A stretch of DNA of 64,000 nucleotides from Nocardioides cynanchi (GTDB lineage Bacteria > Actinomycetota > Actinomycetes > Propionibacteriales > Nocardioidaceae): NCBI RefSeq assembly GCF_008761635.1, contig NZ_CP044344.1:3038001-3102000 (forward strand), written 5' to 3'. The notes beneath the pieces were generated by a model. The model searched no databases. It saw only the letters and a program-made list of their open reading frames with translations, and was not told the origin of the DNA. Each line of letters opens with the position of its first letter. The stretch's first letter is position 1. Below are positions 28,897 through 39,342 of the stretch, one piece after another. Made by a program: the position numbers and the translations under genes.

Positions 28897-30354
28897 ATGA
28901 CTGGACTAGACCTCTTGGCAAAGACCGGCTCGCGCGGTCTGTTCATCGCTGGACAGTGGCGCGAGTCGAACACCGGGGCGAGGTTCCAGGTGCACGACCC
29001 GGCCGACGAGTCGGTGATCACCGACGTCGCGGACGGCGACACCTCCGACGCCATGGCGGCCCTCGACGCGGCCGTCTCCGTCCAGGCCGACTGGGCCGCC
29101 ACCGCGCCCCGCGAGCGCGGCGAGATCCTGCGTCGCGCCTTCGAGGCGGTGATCGACCAGGCCGACGACTTCGCCGAGCTGATCAGCCTCGAGATGGGCA
29201 AGACGCTGGCCGAGGCCAGGGGAGAGGTGACCTACGGTGCGGAGTTCCTGCGCTGGTTCTCCGAGGAGGCGGTGCGGATCCACGGTCGCTGGATGCAGGC
29301 GCCGGCGGGAGGCTCACGACTGCTGACGATCCGCAAGCCGGTCGGTCCGTGCCTGTTCATCACCCCGTGGAACTTCCCGCTGGCGATGGGCACCCGCAAG
29401 ATCGGCCCGGCCGTGGCCGCGGGCTGCACGATGATCGTCAAGCCGGCCGAGCTGACCCCCCTGACCATGCTGGCCCTGGCCCAGGTGATGGACGAGGCCG
29501 GTCTGCCGGCGGGGGTGCTCAACATCGTGACCACCCACCACAGCAAGGAGCTCAGCTCGACGCTGATGGCCGACGAGCGCCTGCGCAAGGTCAGCTTCAC
29601 CGGCTCGACCCCGGTCGGCAAGGTGCTGGTCCGCCAGTCCGCCGACCAGCTCCAGCGGATGTCGATGGAGCTCGGCGGCAACGCGCCGTTCGTGGTCTTC
29701 GAGGACGCCGACGTCGAGGCCGCCGTCGACGGCGCGATGGTCGCCAAGATGCGCAACATGGGCGAGGCCTGCACCGCGGCCAACCGCTTCCTGGTGCACG
29801 AGTCGGTGGCCCGGCAGTTCGGCGACCTGCTCGGTGCGCGGATGGGTGCCCTGCGCACCGGTCGTGGCCAGGAGGCCGGCACCGACGTGGGGCCGCTGAT
29901 CAACGACGACGCGGTGCAGAGCATCGGGCAGCTGGTCGCCGACGCGGTCGACGACGGTGCCGAGGTGCTCTGCGGTGGCTCGGCGCCCGACGGCCCGGGC
30001 CACTTCTACTCGCCCACGGTGCTGCTCGGCGTCCCCGCCCAGGCTCGGATCAACCGCGAGGAGATCTTCGGGCCGGTTGCGCCGATCACCACCTTCACCA
30101 CCGACGAGGAGGCGATCGCGCTGGCCAACGACACCGAGTACGGCCTGGCCTCCTACGTCTACACCAGGGACCTGGCCCGCACGATCAAGGTCGCCGAGGC
30201 GCTGGAGTTCGGCATGGTCGGCATGAACACCGGCCTGCTCTCCAACCCCGCGGCGCCGTTCGGCGGGGTGAAGGCGAGCGGGTTCGGGCGCGAGGGCGGC
30301 TTCGAGGGCATCGAGGAGTACCTCGACACGACGTACGTCGCGCTCCCGGTGTGA
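28897..30354 (+). CDS. gabD: NAD(P)-dependent succinate-semialdehyde dehydrogenase-like ALDH
   Basis: A 485-residue aldehyde dehydrogenase. The NAD-binding FTGSTPVGK motif, the general-base region MELGGNAPFVVF with its Glu, the catalytic Cys in NMGEACTAANRFL and the C-terminal PFGGVKASGFGREGG are all present. The sequence is closest to the succinate-semialdehyde group, which completes GABA breakdown to succinate; no other GABA gene is nearby, so the substrate is inferred from family similarity only. ATG at 28897 is preceded by a poor Shine-Dalgarno and an AT-richer leader (GGCTATTTCAC). Confidence 0.85.
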   Translation: MTGLDLLAKTGSRGLFIAGQWRESNTGARFQVHDPADESVITDVADGDTSDAMAALDAAVSVQADWAATAPRERGEILRRAFEAVIDQADDFAELISLEMGKTLAEARGEVTYGAEFLRWFSEEAVRIHGRWMQAPAGGSRLLTIRKPVGPCLFITPWNFPLAMGTRKIGPAVAAGCTMIVKPAELTPLTMLALAQVMDEAGLPAGVLNIVTTHHSKELSSTLMADERLRKVSFTGSTPVGKVLVRQSADQLQRMSMELGGNAPFVVFEDADVEAAVDGAMVAKMRNMGEACTAANRFLVHESVARQFGDLLGARMGALRTGRGQEAGTDVGPLINDDAVQSIGQLVADAVDDGAEVLCGGSAPDGPGHFYSPTVLLGVPAQARINREEIFGPVAPITTFTTDEEAIALANDTEYGLASYVYTRDLARTIKVAEALEFGMVGMNTGLLSNPAAPFGGVKASGFGREGGFEGIEEYLDTTYVALPV

Positions 30355-30383
30355 GCGCCGGCTGACCGCGCGCCTTCCAGAGG

Positions 30384-31397
30384 TCAGCGCTGCTGGCGCG
30401 GCTGCGCCAGCGCGTCGGCCAGCTCGCCGCGCGAGGTGATCGACAGCTTGCGGAGGATGTGCGAGACATGCCACTCCACCGACTTCACGCTTACCCCGAG
30501 CTCCTCGGCGATCTCGCGGTTGCGCTTGCCCGTGACCACGCGCTGGGCCACCCGGCGCTCGGCGGCGCTGAGCTCGGCCAGGCGCCCCGGCAGCTCGCCG
30601 TCGGCGTGCTCGCCGAGGCGCTCGAGCAGCCAGCGCACGCGGGAGAGCAGGGGCCCGAGGTCCTCGCGCCGGGAGTAGGCCTCGGCCGAGCGGAGCAGCT
30701 CGACCGAGCGCGCCTTCTCCGCCGGCTGCAGGAGCATCAGCCAGCCGGCCAGGTCGGTCCGGATCTGCGCCTCGAGGCGGGCGGCGCCGACCCCGGCGAG
30801 GGTGTCGAGCGCGTCCTCCAGCAGCCCGATCCGGTCGCTGGTCGGGGCCACCGCCGCGAGGGTGCGCAGGGCATAGGCCACGGCGTACGGCGAGTCGCTG
30901 CTGCGCGCCTCCGCGAGCTCCTTCTCGACCAGGGCGTTGGCGGTCGCGATCTCACCGCGGCCGGCGATCAGGCGCGCCACCCCGCTGCGCCACGGCAGCC
31001 ACGGGTGGTCGCGACCGGTGGACTGCTCCTCGTCGACGTGCTCGAAGGCCGTGATCGCGAGATCGGTCTGCGCCCGGGCGGCGGCGAGCTCGGCCAGCCC
31101 GTACCACGCGAGAGCGGCGACCCGACCTCGCTCACGGGTCAGGCCGGTCAGCTCGCGGGAGTAGGGAGCGGCGCCACGGACGTCACCGCGAGCGAGCCGC
31201 GCGACCAGACCGATCAGGGCCAGACCGGCCCGCACCTCAGCAGGGACGTCGTCGCGACCCACGCTGTCGACGGCGGCCGAGGCGTCGCCGATCCGACCCT
31301 GTGACAAGGCGTCACGGGCCAGGATCAGCACACGGGCGGAATCGTCCGCAACAGGTTCGTACGACGTGCTTGAGTCCGCCCCCCAGGGCTCGAGCAT
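30384..31397 (-). CDS. LuxR family regulator with helical repeat sensor
   Basis: A 337-residue regulator. The last 65 residues are a LuxR helix-turn-helix (LSAAERRVAQRVVTGKRNRE, LGVSVKSVEWHVSHILRKL). The first 260 residues are helical, TPR/MalT-like (AREGLARG-like repeats), without an ATPase domain, so this is a short LuxR derivative rather than full MalT. The input is unknown. It lies between the convergent gabD-like gene and the glpD gene and has no obvious operon partner. Confidence 0.82.
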   Translation of the reverse strand: MLEPWGADSSTSYEPVADDSARVLILARDALSQGRIGDASAAVDSVGRDDVPAEVRAGLALIGLVARLARGDVRGAAPYSRELTGLTRERGRVAALAWYGLAELAAARAQTDLAITAFEHVDEEQSTGRDHPWLPWRSGVARLIAGRGEIATANALVEKELAEARSSDSPYAVAYALRTLAAVAPTSDRIGLLEDALDTLAGVGAARLEAQIRTDLAGWLMLLQPAEKARSVELLRSAEAYSRREDLGPLLSRVRWLLERLGEHADGELPGRLAELSAAERRVAQRVVTGKRNREIAEELGVSVKSVEWHVSHILRKLSITSRGELADALAQPRQQR

Positions 31398-31463
31398 GGG
31401 TCGAGGGTAGGGGAGAGCGCACCCGGTTGGGGAGGGGCGGCCCCACTATTTAACGAGCCGCGA

Positions 31464-33017
31464 TCAACAACGAGCCGCCGCCACGCCCAGAGCCCGGCGG
31501 GCGAGGGGCTCGGCGGCCTCCCGATCCTCGGCGACCAAGCCGACCCGGGTACGCCGGTCGAGGAGGTCGGCGACGTCGAGGGCGCCCTCGTGCGTGACCC
31601 CGAAGACCAGCTCGGCCAGGGTGACCGGAACCCGGGGCGACACGGGGGCGAGCAGCTCGTCGTCGGCCAGCCCGGTCACCGCCCGGGCGTCGGCGAGGAC
31701 GAGGTCCGCGTCGGCGCCGTACCTGCGGACCAGGCGTGGCGACGGCCCGGCGGCGACGAGCCGGGCCAGCTCCAGCCGTGGGGCCGCGCCGGCCAGCGGC
31801 AGCGTCGCGGTGCGGCTCGGCGCCGCGCTCAGTCCGGGCCGGGACACGGCGGCGTCGACGGCGTCCTGGGCCATCCGGCGGTAGGTGGTGAGCTTGCCGC
31901 CGACCACCGTCACCACCCCGGTGGTCGAGGTCAGGACGGCGTGGCGACGGGACAGGTCGGCGGTGCGGCCCTCGGCCTGGAGCAGCGGACGCAGGCCGGC
32001 GAACGCCCCGACGACGTCGGAGCGGGTCAGCCGGTGGCCGAGGCCGGAGGAGACGGTGTCGAGCAGGAAGTCGATCTCGTCGTCGGTGGGCTCGGGCACG
32101 TCGGGCCGCTCGCCCTCGACCGGCTCGTCGGTCAGGCCGAGGTAGACCTGGCCGTCGGGCTGCGGGAGCGCCATCACGAAGCGGTTGCGCTCACCGGGGA
32201 CCGGCAAGGTCAGGGCCACCCGGAGGGCGGGGAGGGTCTCGGCGCGCAGCACCAGGTGGGCGCCGCGGCTGGGGCGGAGCCGGATGTCGTCGACGAGGTC
32301 GCCGGCCCACACGCCGGCGGCGTTGATCACGGCTCGGGCGGTGACCTCGTGCGTCCGCCCGGTCACCTCGTCGCGCAGCCGTGCCCCCCGGCCGTCGAGC
32401 CCGACGACCCGGCTGTGGGTGCGGACGTCCGCCCCCAGGTCGGCTGCGGTGCGCGCGATCGTGGCCACCAGCCGGGCGTCGTCCTCGAGCTGGCCGTCCC
32501 ACGACAGCAGGGCGCCGCGCAGGCCCTCGGCCGCCAGGACCGGTGCGAGATGGAGGGCCTCGGTGGCCGAGAGGTGACGAGGGCGGGGCAGGGTGCCGCG
32601 CGAGGTGCCGGCCGCCAGGCGCAGGAGGTCGCCGGCGCCGATCCCGGCGCGCAGCAGGGTGCCCTGGGTGCGCCCGGTCCCGGTGCCGAGCGGGAGCAGC
32701 ATCGGGAGGGGGTGGGTCAGGTGGGGTGCGGTGACCTCCATCAGGATCCCGCGCTCGACGGCGCTCTCGTGGGCCACGGCGAGCTGGCCGTTGGCGAGGT
32801 AGCGCAGGCCGCCGTGGACCAGCTTGCTCGACCAGCGCGACGTACCGAAGGCGAGGTCGTGGGCGTCGACGGCGAGCACGCTCAGCCCGCGTGAGACGGC
32901 GTCGAGGGCGCAGCCGGCGCCGGTGACACCCAGGCCGACGACCAGGACGTCGACCGCCTCGGGAGCCTCGACCAGCCCGGGCCGGATCCGGCCGGTCGGC
33001 ACCGGAGCCGTGCTCAT
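31464..33017 (-). CDS. glpD: Glycerol-3-phosphate dehydrogenase, FAD-dependent
   Basis: A 517-residue FAD enzyme that oxidises glycerol-3-phosphate to dihydroxyacetone phosphate and passes electrons to the quinone pool. Motifs are the Rossmann VVGLGVTGAGCALDA near residue 25, GTSRWSSKLVHGGLRYL at about 60, and the C-terminal DAO_C region. ATG at 33015-33017 overlaps the stop of the upstream tetR gene by 4 bp, so glpD is second in a tetR-glpD operon. The order with the divergent FAD oxidase gene matches M. tuberculosis glpD1 (Rv2249c). Confidence 0.92.
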   Translation of the reverse strand: MSTAPVPTGRIRPGLVEAPEAVDVLVVGLGVTGAGCALDAVSRGLSVLAVDAHDLAFGTSRWSSKLVHGGLRYLANGQLAVAHESAVERGILMEVTAPHLTHPLPMLLPLGTGTGRTQGTLLRAGIGAGDLLRLAAGTSRGTLPRPRHLSATEALHLAPVLAAEGLRGALLSWDGQLEDDARLVATIARTAADLGADVRTHSRVVGLDGRGARLRDEVTGRTHEVTARAVINAAGVWAGDLVDDIRLRPSRGAHLVLRAETLPALRVALTLPVPGERNRFVMALPQPDGQVYLGLTDEPVEGERPDVPEPTDDEIDFLLDTVSSGLGHRLTRSDVVGAFAGLRPLLQAEGRTADLSRRHAVLTSTTGVVTVVGGKLTTYRRMAQDAVDAAVSRPGLSAAPSRTATLPLAGAAPRLELARLVAAGPSPRLVRRYGADADLVLADARAVTGLADDELLAPVSPRVPVTLAELVFGVTHEGALDVADLLDRRTRVGLVAEDREAAEPLARRALGVAAARC

Positions 33018-33619
33018 CGGGTGACCGCCCGGCGCACGAGCTGCTCGAGCTCCTCGTCCAGGTCGGACTCCTCGACGTCGTCGTCGACCATGGTGTGCAG
33101 GCTCAGCACGAAGCCGTGCATGGCCAGCAGCAGGGCCCGGGCCATGGCGTCGGGCCGTCCCTCGCGGATGCTGCCGTCGCCCTGGCCCTCGCGGATCCGG
33201 CCGGCGACCAGGTCGGCGACCGCCTGCTGGCTGCGACCCCGCCGGGTCAGCAGGTAGGGCAGCAGCAGCTCGGCGTCGAGCTCCACGATCCGCACGAACA
33301 GCTCGTTGTCGCGCAGTGCCCGGCAGGTCGCGACCACCTCGGCGACGAGGCGGTCCGCCGCCGTCGCCGTCGTGCGGGTCGCATCGGCCTCGGCCACGGC
33401 GCGGGCCACCACGGCTCCCCACTCGCGGGTCATCAGGTCGCCGAGCACCGTCGGCATGTCGGGCCAGGCGCGGTAGATGGTCATCCGGCTCACGCCCGCG
33501 CGGCGGGCGACCTCGGTGAGCGTCGTACGCCGCCAGCCGACGTCGAGGATGCAGGCCCGGGCCGCGTCGAGATAGGCCGACTGCGGGCCCCCGTCGTCAT
33601 TGTGACGAAGTGACGTCAT
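33014..33619 (-). CDS. TetR family transcriptional regulator
   Basis: A 201-residue TetR regulator. The N-terminal helix-turn-helix is visible as TTLTEVARRAGVSRMTIYRA; the C-terminal ligand-binding domain is family-typical and acidic at its end (DDDVEESDLDEE). It is first in an operon with glpD and divergent from the FAD-oxidase gene; its own start codon abuts the inverted repeat at 33620-33636. It most likely represses both units in response to a lipid or glycerol derivative (inference). Confidence 0.88.
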   Translation of the reverse strand: MTSLRHNDDGGPQSAYLDAARACILDVGWRRTTLTEVARRAGVSRMTIYRAWPDMPTVLGDLMTREWGAVVARAVAEADATRTTATAADRLVAEVVATCRALRDNELFVRIVELDAELLLPYLLTRRGRSQQAVADLVAGRIREGQGDGSIREGRPDAMARALLLAMHGFVLSLHTMVDDDVEESDLDEELEQLVRRAVTR

Positions 33620-33636
33620 GTGTCACACTGTAACAC
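33620..33636. promoter_or_regulatory. Inverted repeat, likely TetR operator
   Basis: GTGTCAC-ACT-GTAACAC is an inverted repeat with 6 of 7 matched positions, directly between the tetR start codon (33619, minus) and the GTG of the FAD-oxidase gene (33637, plus). Occupancy would block both transcripts, the usual architecture for a TetR autoregulator. Confidence 0.7.
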
Positions 33637-35214
33637 GTGAGCGACCTCGAGATGCACCCCACCCGCTGGGGCGACCCGGCCCGCGCGACCGCCCTGCCCG
33701 ACTCCGCCCGCGGGCTGGTCGAGCTGGCGTTCCCGACCGGTGACCACACCGTCGCCGACGACGCACCGGTGTCCCTGCCCCCGGTGCGGCTGGAGCCCGA
33801 GGTGCTGGCGGCGTTCGCCGAGGTCCTCGACGCCGACCAGGTGCTCACCGACGACCGGAGTCGCCGGCTGCGCACCCGCGGCAAGTCGACCCCCGACCTG
33901 CTGCGGGCCCGAGCGGGCGACCTGGGCGACGCCCCCGACGCCGTGCTCCGGCCGGCCGACGCCCAGCAGGTGCAGGCCGTGCTCGAGGTAGCGACCCGTC
34001 ATCGGGTGGCGGTGGTGCCGTTCGGTGGAGGTACGTCGGTCACCGGCGGCCTGGTCGCCCGTCGCGAGGGGTTCGCCGGTGTGGTCAGCCTCGACCTGGT
34101 CCGGATGAAGCGGCTGCTGGCCACCGACCGGGTCTCGATGACCGCGACGCTCGAGCCCGGGCTGCGCGGCCCCGAGGCCGAGGCCCTGCTGGGCGAGCAG
34201 GGCCTGACCCTGGGTCACTACCCGCAGTCGTTCGAGTACGCCACGATCGGCGGCTTCGCCGCGACCCGGTCCAGCGGGCAGTCGTCGGCCGGCTACGGCC
34301 GCTTCGACTCCCTGGTGACCGGGCTGACGGTGGCGACTCCCGTGGGCCCGGTCTCGCTCGGGCACGCCCCGGCGAGCGCCGCCGGCCCCGACCTGCGCCA
34401 GCTGTTCCTGGGCTCCGAGGGTGCGTTCGGGGTGATCACCTCGGTCACCGTCCGGGTCCGTCCCCGCCCCGAGATCCTGGTGCACGAGGCATGGCGCTGG
34501 CCGTCGTTCGACGCCGGGGTCGAAGCGATGCGGGTGCTGGCACAGGCGCAACTGCTGCCGACCGTGCTCCGGCTCTCCGACGAGACCGAGACCGCCCTCA
34601 ACCTGGCCGACCCCGACTCGATCGGTGGCTCGGCCGCCGGCGGCAGCCTGATGATCACCGGCTTCGAGGGGACCCCCGAGGCCGTCACGGCCCGTCGTAC
34701 CGCCGTGACCGCACTGTTCAGCGACCTCGGCGCCACCCTCGCGGGCGACGGGCCGGGCCGGGCCTGGGCCGCCGGCCGCTTCGACGCGCCGTACCTGCGT
34801 GACTCGATGCTCGACGTCGGCGTGCTGGTGGAGACGCTCGAGACCGCGACGTTCTGGTCGCACCTGCGTGAGGTGTACGACGCGGTGTCGGCCGCCCTGA
34901 TCGCCGCCCTCGGCGAGCCGGTGATGGTGCTGTGCCACGTCTCGCACGTCTACGAGACCGGGGCGTCGCTCTACTTCACCGTGGCCGCGAGCGAGGGTGA
35001 CGACCCGCTCGGGAAGTGGCTCGCCGCCAAGCGCGCGGCGATGGAGGCGATCGTCGCGACCGGCGCGACGATCACCCACCACCACGCGGTCGGGACCGAT
35101 CACCTGCCGTGGCTGGAGTCCGAGATCGGGCCGGTCGGGGTGTCGGTGCTGCGGGCCGTCAAGGCGTCGCTCGACCCCGAGGGGATCCTCAACCCGGGGG
35201 TGCTGGTCGGCTGA
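33637..35214 (+). CDS. FAD-linked oxidase, AGPS-like (alkylglycerone-phosphate synthase family)
   Basis: A 525-residue flavoprotein of the vanillyl-alcohol-oxidase fold. FAD binding is shown by VVPFGGGTSVTGGL and by FEYATIGGFAATRSSGQSS, and the C terminus has HHHAVGTDHLPW and ILNPGVL, which are typical of alkyldihydroxyacetonephosphate synthase (AGPS) relatives. AGPS makes ether lipids from acyl-DHAP; bacterial relatives may instead oxidise hydroxy acids, so ether-lipid synthesis is not proved. It is divergent from tetR-glpD, which makes the DHAP precursor. GTG at 33637. Confidence 0.85.
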   Translation: MSDLEMHPTRWGDPARATALPDSARGLVELAFPTGDHTVADDAPVSLPPVRLEPEVLAAFAEVLDADQVLTDDRSRRLRTRGKSTPDLLRARAGDLGDAPDAVLRPADAQQVQAVLEVATRHRVAVVPFGGGTSVTGGLVARREGFAGVVSLDLVRMKRLLATDRVSMTATLEPGLRGPEAEALLGEQGLTLGHYPQSFEYATIGGFAATRSSGQSSAGYGRFDSLVTGLTVATPVGPVSLGHAPASAAGPDLRQLFLGSEGAFGVITSVTVRVRPRPEILVHEAWRWPSFDAGVEAMRVLAQAQLLPTVLRLSDETETALNLADPDSIGGSAAGGSLMITGFEGTPEAVTARRTAVTALFSDLGATLAGDGPGRAWAAGRFDAPYLRDSMLDVGVLVETLETATFWSHLREVYDAVSAALIAALGEPVMVLCHVSHVYETGASLYFTVAASEGDDPLGKWLAAKRAAMEAIVATGATITHHHAVGTDHLPWLESEIGPVGVSVLRAVKASLDPEGILNPGVLVG

Positions 35215-35233
35215 CGCCGGCCCAGGGACCGGT

Positions 35234-35926
35234 TCAGCCGTCGAAGGACCAGGCCAGCAGCTGGGTCGGCACCGCGGCCGTGACGCCGAGGCCGCGCCCA
35301 CCGTGCTCGGTGAGCTCGAAGGCGTCGCCGGCCGCGAGGGGCTCGGCCAGGCTGGAGCGGACCAGCGCGCCGCTGACCACGAAGACGTAGGCGCGCGCCG
35401 CGTCCGGGAGCGCGATCGTCTCGCCGGCGGCGACGTCCGCGAGGTCGAGCCGGGCTCCGGCGATCCCGAGTGCGAGGCCGCCCTCGCCGGCGACCCGGAC
35501 CCAGCCGGGAGCGCTGAGGTCGGGGGTGCCCACCTCGCGGCGGAGGTCGCCTCCGGAGGCATCCGGGGTCAGCCACATCTGCACGAACCTGGTGACCTCA
35601 CCGGCCGCGCGCTCGCTGTGGGTGGTGCCGCTCCCCGTGGCGGTGACCGCGACCTGGCCCGCGGGCTGGCGCGTCGTACCGAGCGGGTCGGTGTGCTCGA
35701 GGCAGCCGGTCACCACCCAGGTGACGATCACGAGGTCGGAGTGCTCGTGCTCCGGGTAGCCGGCGTCGCGGCCGAGCAGGTCGTCGTTGAGGGCGACCAG
35801 CGGCCCGAAGGAGACCCGTTCGGGGTCGTAGAACGGCCCGAACGAGAACGAGTGGCGGGTCTGCCGCCCGGCCTCACGGGCCGTGAACCGGGCCAATCCC
35901 CGACGAACGACGACACTCACCGACAC
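35234..35926 (-). CDS. Pirin family protein
   Basis: A 230-residue bicupin of the pirin family. The N-terminal metal site region is visible in RQTRHSFSFGPFYDPERV and PEHEHSDLVIVTWVVTG (His/His/His/Glu ligands). Pirins act as quercetinases or redox-dependent cofactors; no role can be read here. The start is GTG at 35924-35926, and the divergent glucosidase ATG begins at 35928, only one base away. Confidence 0.85.
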   Translation of the reverse strand: MSVSVVVRRGLARFTAREAGRQTRHSFSFGPFYDPERVSFGPLVALNDDLLGRDAGYPEHEHSDLVIVTWVVTGCLEHTDPLGTTRQPAGQVAVTATGSGTTHSERAAGEVTRFVQMWLTPDASGGDLRREVGTPDLSAPGWVRVAGEGGLALGIAGARLDLADVAAGETIALPDAARAYVFVVSGALVRSSLAEPLAAGDAFELTEHGGRGLGVTAAVPTQLLAWSFDG

Positions 35927-35927
35927 A

Positions 35928-37274
<1,347 letters not shown>

Positions 37275-37283
37275 GCGGTCGGG

Positions 37284-37967
37284 TCAGGCGTGGGCGAGCA
37301 CGTACATCGACTGCCCGTCGGTCTCCTGGCCGTGCTCGAACCGGTCCACGCGGAGGCCGGCCGCGGCCATCAGGGACTCGAAGAACTCCCGGTCGAAGCG
37401 GACGCAGTGCAACGGCCCGCGCCAGTCGAGCTTGAGGTAGTCCTGGGGGTTCTCCACGCAGTCGGGGACGCCGTCCTCCACGAAGCAGGTCAGCCAGATC
37501 CGGCCCTCCGGCGCGAGCACGCGTGCCATCACCTGGGCGTAGCCGGCGACGTCGTCGGTGAGCATGTGGGAGAAGACCGAGTAGGAGTAGAGGACGTCGA
37601 CGCTGCCGTCGTCGGCGGGGATCCGGCGCTTGGTCTTGCCGTCGGGGTTGTAGCGGTCGTTGTGCTGGTCGACCAGGGTGAAGCGGGTGTGGTCGTCGGC
37701 CAGGTGGTTCCGGGCCCAGCGGACCAGCTTCTTCTGCACGTCGACCCCGTGGTAGTCGGCGACGTGGCCCCACTCGTGCTTGACGCCGATCGCCAGCCGG
37801 CCCGCGCCACAACCCCAGTCGAGGAGGCGCGAGTCGCGCTGCAGCCCGGCGACCTCGGCGAGCAGCCGGACGTCGCGCACTCCGCCGGCGACGAAGTCCT
37901 CGTCCGAGGCGAAGTGGGCACCGCCCATGCGCAGACGCGGCGGCGGGAGCGGGATCTCGTCGGGCAC
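37284..37967 (-). CDS. Class I SAM-dependent methyltransferase
   Basis: A 227-residue methyltransferase with motif I LLDWGCGAGRLAIGV, motif II DYHGVDVQK and SYSVFSHML. The C-terminal domain has WRGPLHCVRFDREFF. Start is GTG at 37965-37967. It ends 9 bp from the convergent glucosidase stop. It lies downstream of the UDP-glucose dehydrogenase gene on the same strand (31 bp), which suggests a sugar or cell-envelope methylation role, by position only. Confidence 0.8.
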   Translation of the reverse strand: MPDEIPLPPPRLRMGGAHFASDEDFVAGGVRDVRLLAEVAGLQRDSRLLDWGCGAGRLAIGVKHEWGHVADYHGVDVQKKLVRWARNHLADDHTRFTLVDQHNDRYNPDGKTKRRIPADDGSVDVLYSYSVFSHMLTDDVAGYAQVMARVLAPEGRIWLTCFVEDGVPDCVENPQDYLKLDWRGPLHCVRFDREFFESLMAAAGLRVDRFEHGQETDGQSMYVLAHA

Positions 37968-37998
37968 GGCGACCAGTCTAGGGAGGCCGGTTCCGGGC

Positions 37999-39309
37999 TC
38001 AGCGCCGGCCGAGCCCCCGTACGGTCCAGCCGGCCGAGCGCCACGCGTCGTGGTCCAGGACGTTGCGCCCGTCGAGGAGCTGCGGCCGGGCCACCACGTC
38101 GGCGAGGTCGGAGGGCGAGACCTCGCGGAACTCCGGCCACTCGGTCAGGTGGAGGACGACGTCGGCGTCGCGGCAGGCCTCCACCGCCGAGTCGGCGTAA
38201 GACAGGGTCGGGAAGGCGACCGCGGCGGTGCCGTTGGCCCGCGGGTCGTAGATGCGGACCCGGGCTCCGCGCAGGTGGAGCTGTCCGGCGATCCAGAGGG
38301 CAGGGGAGTCGCGGACGTCGTCGCTGTCGGGCTTGAAGGCCGCCCCCCACACCCCGATCCGGGCTCCGGCGAGCTCGCCGACCATCCCGGCCACGATCCC
38401 GACGACGCGTTCGCGCTGGCGCTGGTTGATGTCGTCGACCTGGCGCAAGAAGGTCATCGCGTCCTCGACGCCGAGCTCCCCCGCGCGATGCACGAAGGCC
38501 CGGATGTCCTTGGGGAGGCACCCGCCGCCGAAGCCGATGCCGGCCTGGAGGAAGCGCCGACCGATCCGGGCGTCGTACCCGATCGCGTCGGCGAGGTCCA
38601 CCACGTCGGCGCCGGTCGCCTCGCACACCTCGGCCATCGCGTTGATGAACGAGATCTTGGTGGCCAGGAACGAGTTGGCGGCCACCTTGACCAGCTCGGC
38701 GGTGGCGTAGTCGGTGACCACGACCGGGGTGCCGGCGTCGATCACGGTGGCGTAGAAGTCGCGCAGGGCCTTCTCGGCGCGGTCGTCGGCGACTCCGATC
38801 ACGATCCGGTCCGGACTCATCGAGTCCTCGACGGCGTAGCCCTCGCGCAGGAACTCGGGGTTCCACGCGAGCAGCGCGTCCGCTCCCGCAGGCGAGAGCT
38901 CGGTGAGCAGCCCGGCCATCCGCTCGGCGGTGCCGACCGGCACCGTCGACTTGCCGATCACGACGGTGGGACGGGTCAGGTGGGGGGCCAGGCGGGTGAT
39001 CGCGGTCTCGACCTGGGTGACGTCGGCGGCCAGGCTCTCGGGTCGCTGGGGCGTGCCCACGCAGACGAAGTGCAGCTCGCCGAACGCCGCCACCTCCTCG
39101 TAGGAGTCGGTGAACCGCAGCCGGCCGCCGGCCACGTGCCGCCCGAGCAGGTCAGCCAGCCCGGGCTCGAACATCGGCACCTCGCCGGCCGTGAGCGAGG
39201 CGAGCTTGGCCGGGTCGGTCTCCATGCCGAGCACCTCGTGACCCAGCTCGGCCATGGCCGCCGCGTGGGTCGCCCCGAGGTAGCCGCAGCCGATGACGGT
39301 GATCCGCAT
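37999..39309 (-). CDS. UDP-glucose/GDP-mannose 6-dehydrogenase family
   Basis: A 436-residue NAD-dependent nucleotide-sugar dehydrogenase that oxidises the C6 alcohol to a carboxylate, typically making UDP-glucuronate for capsule or cell-wall polysaccharide. The N-terminal Rossmann motif is VIGCGYLG, and the catalytic Cys264 lies in FGGGCLPKD. Lys in LVKVAANSF supports the assignment. The ATG at 39307-39309 is the only reasonable start. The methyltransferase follows in the same direction. Confidence 0.9.
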   Translation of the reverse strand: MRITVIGCGYLGATHAAAMAELGHEVLGMETDPAKLASLTAGEVPMFEPGLADLLGRHVAGGRLRFTDSYEEVAAFGELHFVCVGTPQRPESLAADVTQVETAITRLAPHLTRPTVVIGKSTVPVGTAERMAGLLTELSPAGADALLAWNPEFLREGYAVEDSMSPDRIVIGVADDRAEKALRDFYATVIDAGTPVVVTDYATAELVKVAANSFLATKISFINAMAEVCEATGADVVDLADAIGYDARIGRRFLQAGIGFGGGCLPKDIRAFVHRAGELGVEDAMTFLRQVDDINQRQRERVVGIVAGMVGELAGARIGVWGAAFKPDSDDVRDSPALWIAGQLHLRGARVRIYDPRANGTAAVAFPTLSYADSAVEACRDADVVLHLTEWPEFREVSPSDLADVVARPQLLDGRNVLDHDAWRSAGWTVRGLGRR

Positions 39310-39342
39310 GCCGCGAGTCTAGGGAGGACCGGCCGCTCCCCG

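Noticed and set aside
33616..35562. A 648-codon minus-strand frame across the AGPS-like gene
   Set aside because: Low-complexity Arg/Gly/Ala composition and no motif; it shadows a gene with clear FAD-binding motifs.
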